Below the pieces are notes generated by a model. It did no database searches. It was not told the origin of the DNA and worked only from the letters and a program-made list of their open reading frames with translations. Of a stretch of 64,000 nt of DNA, positions 58,701 to 64,000 are shown piece by piece. Numbering within the stretch: the stretch's first letter is position 1; every line of letters begins with the position of its first letter. The stretch is taken from assembly GCF_019399895.1 (NCBI RefSeq), contig NC_091865.1, positions 9,863,001 through 9,927,000 on the forward strand, written 5' to 3'. This DNA is from Cardiocondyla obscurior. Its lineage: Eukaryota; Arthropoda; Insecta; Hymenoptera; Formicidae. The position numbers and the translations under genes were made by a program.

Positions 58701-61700
58701 AGATCCCGCGATAGACAGTTGACTTCAATCCGCGGCGAGCTTCGATTGACGCCGCCACATTTTCGAGATTAGAATCTCTTCCCACTTTGAGGACGTTTGG
58801 CGGTTTGACGAGGAAGGTATTACGCGCCTGTTTTTCTTATCTCTTCGACAACCCAAGAATGCACACTTATAGCTTCGCCACTCGTAGAAGATTGCTAAGA
58901 TTGCGGCGTTCATTATTCCGGGAAAATAACGTTCGTTTATTGCGGTCATGTTTTACAGTTGGATCACGAAGATGTCATCGTTGTCTTCAAAGATCTCACA
59001 GCGTCGTTACCGCGCGGAGCATTATCTTTCAAAAGAATTGAAACCAACGTGTGCCATTAAGATAATGGTTCGAATCTCGTATTTTCCGTTTCCGAAGGAG
59101 CTCGCACGCTGACGCGATCACGCGCCGCTATTGTGACTGCGCAACTACAATGCCAAACGATTGCAGCATTCTTCGAAAATAGCTGCAAGGGTGGAGATGA
59201 TTTCACCGTGCTCAACCGATTCGTGTTTATTCCGAGCCTGTCGGCGGATCTCTTTAAGCGTTCTTCTTCGGAGGCAAAGCGTTCACGACCCCATCGCGGC
59301 GTCAACGAAATATTCACGCGCGCGTCCGTTAAGATCCCCTCCCGGGAGACGTTCTCCAGGCGGAGGCGACAGCCGCGGCAAGGCCATTCCGTTACCACTG
59401 CCCGCCAAGGTCAGTCCACGGGGAAGAAATCGAGGGTGATGACGGAGTGATCGCCGTCTTTTACGGCAGGCAAAGTAGCCGTTAATACCGCGGCTATGAT
59501 ACTACCCCGTGGCCATCGTAACGCATCACACGGCCGTTTTTACGGAGACGGCTAATTTCGCGAGCGGCAGGGACCAGGGGATTCACTCGGTAGTCTCGAG
59601 GCAGGTAGGGCCCCCGACCTACTCCGGCGATAAATAATACATAGATCGCTAGGTATATTCTAAAATTGTTTTACATGGCACGGAGAGCTGTGGCCCGTGG
59701 GCGATGCATTCATTAGATCGTTTTACGGACCAATAACAGAGCACGCTGCGGCAGACGCCACGGTAACAACGTGTCAGTCGTCCTAACGGGTCTTCCTCTG
59801 CTTCTTTTCCTATCTCCTCCTCCTCCTTCTCCTTTTCTCTTCCTTTTACTTCGCTCTCGCGCGAACGCTCGCGCAACCGAGATTTTCGCTATTTCGCCAT
59901 GTAAAACGTCCGGGAAACAGTGCGCCGATTTGTCCCGGATAAACATTCCTGTGACCCGCGCCGAGAACCTCACGTGGAAAAAGCATGAGGCTTTTATCTT
60001 TTGTACTGCAGATTTGTTTACGCAGAGACCGGAAGCTCGTTACAAAAATTATACGTCACTCGCGTAAAATAAATTATTCGCGGTGTAAAACAAAAGCGAG
60101 ATAAGTAGTCGCTTCTATCTCGTTATCGCGGAAAGACAAATATCTTTTATACAACCTGGCTAACGCAGTATTTATGTAAAGTTCAAGAATTTATTTGATC
60201 GAGGATTTAATATTGCAGGGTGCAATCGCATGCATTATCTACGCTTGTGCGCATTTATATTTCCGGGTTTGTACTCGGCGCTGACTTAAATAAAGCAAAA
60301 CATACCCGGAAAGCATTAATCGTTACTTATTAATGCTCACGACTCGAACAATATCGGCGTCTGGGTGTCAAAGTTGCGATCAGGGCACGCTGTTGTTATT
60401 CATGATTAATGATATCTCTTATAATGAGATCCTCTCTTTCTCGATGATGCAGCGAATCATTCTGACGAGTGGCCTGCACCGGCTCGCGGGTATATAACCT
60501 TGTTTTTCTTTTTTTTTTTTTTTTTTTTTTAGTTTTATCGTACGGCAATCGAGATTGCATTGCACTAACTCGATCTAATTAATTATTAAAAAAATAATAT
60601 GATTATTTCGAATTAAGAAGACATTTGGCTGCAGTCTTCTGTGAAATGACATAAACTTCTCCGTGAGCGCGATTTCCTTATCAATTATCTATCCGTTTTT
60701 GTCCAGGGAATAAATTAAAAGTAATAACGAAGAACTGAAGTGCATGTGTGTATTATAAATAGCGTAAAATATGTGCCCTTAGCCATCTTTCGTTGGGATA
60801 TCAATTAATCATGCTCTTTTGACTAGGCGAACGCTATTATATTCACATTAATCTTTCTCCTCGCAGGAGTTTCCTTATTCAACTCGCGCTGCTTCTTTTA
60901 TTCCTTCCTCTTTCTTTATGTCCTCAATCTTTAAAACCTCACACAATGTAGAGACCTACTAAGATCCTTCCTTTTCTGCTTCTTCCGTCATTCGTTGCGA
61001 CTGCAACCTGCAATTTTCGTGACTGCAATCTCTTTGACTAAGACTTAATTGTCTTTTGAGTAAAAAAAAAAAAATTACGGAAAAGGGGAAGGTGATTAAC
61101 GTCGTTTTTCTTGAGTAAAATAAATTGTAATAATTATATAAAATATTGTTATATCTCTAAAAATGTGCAGAATATTTTCGATTGATAAGAAAAGAGGGTG
61201 GGAGGAAGGAAGGAAAAAAGTAGACGCTGCGTAATGGAAAAAAAAAACTATTTAGGACCGGATATCTAGGTCTGATATGCGCGCGGCCAATTACCGCGCG
61301 TTATTGGTCGATATACCGCCGTTTGTGCCGGCGATTCCGCAAGAAAGAGATTCCCGACGGTAATGATCGTGTGTAAGAACAGTAGCGCTGCCGGTAATAA
61401 AAGCGTAAATCATTATTTGACGTGGCGCGCCGAAGCGTAACGTCATGGGACGCCGGAATGTTAATGTTCGAACGCCGATGACAGGAAATAGGAGAGATGT
61501 TCTGCGCAGCGCCCTGCTTTAGTTACCCCTTACATCGAGGAACGGCCGTCTCTTACGAATAATGATCTTGGGCGTATTTTGTAATTAGGCTTAAGTATCG
61601 GCCGCCGATGCGGCTAACAGCTATTCGCGAAGTATTAAGAATAAACTGCAACAGAAGAGATAATAAAAACGAAATACGACCGCCAGATTTTACTCGAGAA

Positions 61701-61816
61701 GAAGAATAGCTATTCGTGCCCTGAAGAGATTTCCAGTCTTGCATGACATAATGAAAAATTAGATGAAGAAACGTGGAATAAGAAACCGCATCATTTAAAC
61801 AACTAATACTGGAGCT

Positions 61817-61860
61817 GAAATAAAATAAAATAAAATAAAAAAAGAAAGAAAGAAAGAAAA
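61817..61860. repeat. (AAAAT)n / (AAAG)n microsatellite
   Basis: Four AAAAT-type units pass into AAAG units. Confidence 0.9.
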
Positions 61861-63279
61861 GCCTGCAGAGTAATAACAATAACTTCTATACGGAAAAAGT
61901 TTTTAGAAATGAAAGAAATTGTTACAGAACTTCAAATTACAAAATTTGCTTTCTTTTTTCCTTTTATTTATTTTTAAATTTTTTGTCGCCTCCCCTTCCC
62001 TCGTATGCTCTTAATACGTTGCAATAAATCGTCTTGTCTAGACAAAACTAGGCATCGTAATGCTCACGCATCTCTTCTCTGACCTATGGTTATTTGAAAG
62101 GAAAGGAACGACGTGCAGTAACGCCCATGGGCGCGGAAATAATTTTCCGCACTGGCGACGATAACACCATGAAATTAAGTGATGCATAAAGCATGATTGA
62201 TTAGGTTTACGGAATGGCCGACCCGCAAAATACGAATCTTGTGCGATTCAACGATTTAAAGATAATCCTATTGCGTAGACCTGGAGGACGAGGCACTCTC
62301 TTTCAGGGAATCGCCACGATCAAGGAAGTGCACCGTCCTCTTCTCGGGATAGTAAAACGCGCTTCGTATCATTCCAAGAAACGATTCGTAAATAGCGAGC
62401 AAGAAGTAGTCACGCGAAATTATTGGAGGGAGCTACCGCTCTTTTGATTGATTCAAAGTTTCACGATTGTTAATCTTCTCTATACTTGAATTATCTTGAA
62501 AAGGCCCGCGAGCAGCGCTAAAGAAATTCCACTTCAATTTATCAAAGAATTCATTTCTAAAATACTGCCGAAATAACAGTAGCATCGCGGTGATATTAAA
62601 TTGATTTTTAGATAATGCAACGGAGATGCGCGTGAAATATATATCCTTGCACATTTGATGTCTTTAATTATGATTAAAAACGATTACTAATTATTTATAC
62701 ATTTTATACTTGTAATTATACACGAGGCACAGGTATCGTGTCTTATATTATATATCGCCAACTATAAACGAAACGGTATTTCTCTGCCGCTTTTGCGTAT
62801 GTGTGTCATTTAATATGAAAGTAAACGTCGTAAAAATTGGGAAGGCGCCAATTCGCGTGACACTAATTGTCAGGTAAAAGCCTTGCTTATACTCATTTAA
62901 TCGCCCGCATTAACAGGATCGCCATGTCATTATCCTCTTAGAGAAGCTGTAAAGCAAGATTTAAATGATAACACGCTTATCATTATATCCCCACAGAGAT
63001 TACGCCGCTTCGTATTACGCGATCGTGTTTACCCCTTTTCTTTTTCTTTCCTCCTGACGGTGCAATAAATAGAGTAAAAGAGATACGCGAGTCGCGCCTA
63101 ACAGCTGGTGTATTCACCGATAGTGAGTCCATAACGGTCACCGACAATTAGACGACTTTGAGTACCCGACCGAGTATCCGGCAACACGAAACAGCGCGAG
63201 CACGGTACAGGACGACCAGGAAAAGCCTACGCGAGTCTCGCGAGCACGTGTTCTCTGTAGCGAAACAATTGTCGAGACA

Positions 63280-63309
63280 ATGTCTCATCACGCGCTGGCG
63301 ATGGCTGAA
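63280..63309 (+). CDS. Candidate short first coding exon (MSHHALAMAE)
   Basis: Ten codons from ATG to GAA|GTAAAA, preceded by a CpG-containing leader-like sequence (63100-63279) with AATAAATAG about 210 bp upstream. The donor is only moderate and the rest of the gene would be outside the window. Confidence 0.2.
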
Positions 63310-64000
63310 GTAAAAACAAAAGTTTTATTATTACTAAAAGCACCGGAGTAAATTCTCACCTCGTTCGCGAGGAGTATACACGCAATATAATATATATCCC
63401 TTTAAAATTTTTTCCCCCTACGTATCAATTTAAGGAATAAAACGATAAAATAAAAAAAAAACAAAAAAAGGAATATAATAATAGAATTCGAGCGGTTGTA
63501 AAATGAAACTGCGACGGCGCCGCAGCTTTCAGTCCGAGCGTACCTTCTGATTGCTACTTTTGAAATTGCGGCTTCATAAATATATGCCTCCTAAATAACT
63601 TCATCGTGACTCGGATAACTCGAAACAGTTGCTTTAACCGCCGTAACAAGTCGCTCGTAATTACGTATTTAAGTCGATCGTACTGTTAGGTGGACGTTAA
63701 GTACGATATTTTAGAGCCGTGGCTGTTCGATACTTGGCGCACATGAAGCTGCCGCGGTTGCTAACTGTAAATAATTGTGCGTACCATTATTACGTCTCGC
63801 CCGCAACGAACGCACCGAAATAATCGCGGCGAAGCAGGTAGATGTATCTTTGGTGCCGCAGCGTAGGCCCGAGTGTGCCGGGCAGCCGGCGAGTCAAGAG
63901 GTTTCTGCCACGAGCTATTGCATCCGTCGTTGTTTGCCGACGATAATTATACCGTCGCGCGACACGAAACGTCTGGAAAATTCGACTCCGCTCTTGTCCC
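63310..64000. other. Right-hand edge without recognised features
   Basis: An AT-rich stretch with A runs near 63450-63470, then GC-rich DNA. I see no gene. Confidence 0.4.

Larger units (their letters stand above)
49289..63279. other. Gene-poor region with isolated exon-like pieces
   Basis: No recognisable gene. Open frames such as 49627-49941 (minus), 52618-52992 (minus), 53778-54131 (minus), 59133-59450 (plus) and 62214-62447 (plus) lack family resemblance and splice support. Small exon-like sites lie at 54018-54035 (minus) and 55662-55714 (plus). Long T runs occur at about 55105-55127 and 60511-60530. Confidence 0.4.

Noticed and set aside
1..64000. CRISPR arrays, prophage, insertion sequences, bacterial operons
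   Set aside because: The window is eukaryotic; no spaced direct repeats or prokaryotic gene layout was seen.

Overview
The window is nuclear DNA from an insect. Genes carry many short introns with GT..AG borders, introns and intergenic DNA are AT-rich with long A/T homopolymers, and there are GC-rich, CpG-rich islands. The two recognisable genes have insect-type sequences. The sharp changes between AT-rich and CpG-rich stretches resemble hymenopteran genomes, and an ant is my best guess, but no marker here fixes the species. There are no bacterial operons, CRISPR arrays, rRNA genes or convincing tRNA genes.

Region 1 (1-13.96 kb, minus strand): a type I phosphatidylinositol 4-phosphate 5-kinase gene. 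I could chain twelve coding exons with compatible splice phases, from a start codon at 13314 in a CpG-rich promoter region down to the left edge, where the gene runs out of the window. A ~4.9 kb AT-rich intron (1646-6566) carries an almost perfect 198-bp foldback (3261-3458).

Region 2 (16.85-20.57 kb, plus strand): a complete eleven-exon major facilitator gene of the SV2-like type (543 codons plus stop). Its largest intron holds a 12-bp tandem repeat and an opposite-strand ORF of unknown meaning.

Region 3 (25.8-26.9 kb, plus strand): an unrecognised coiled-coil gene of at least three phase-compatible exons. Its frame is cut by a TGA, after which 26 more coiled-coil-like codons stay open to a TAA. 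It may be a recent pseudogene, a readthrough gene, or a gene with a donor site at the TGA.

Region 4 (26.9-64 kb): gene-poor. It holds a 273-bp Tc1/mariner-like MITE (38452-38724), simple repeats and several isolated exon-like or promoter-like pieces: a probable 5' exon ending at 37288, a short first coding exon at 45272-45306, and a transmembrane-encoding exon at 49120-49288. These suggest the large introns or 5' regions of one or more genes continuing to the right, but I could not link them. Most long ORFs here are unsupported open frames in GC-rich DNA.

The two clear genes concern phosphoinositide signalling at the plasma membrane and membrane transport. Nothing in the window shows that they act together. 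No clearly new multi-gene system is visible. The items most worth checking are the TGA-interrupted coiled-coil gene, the near-perfect long hairpin, and the orphan transmembrane exon.
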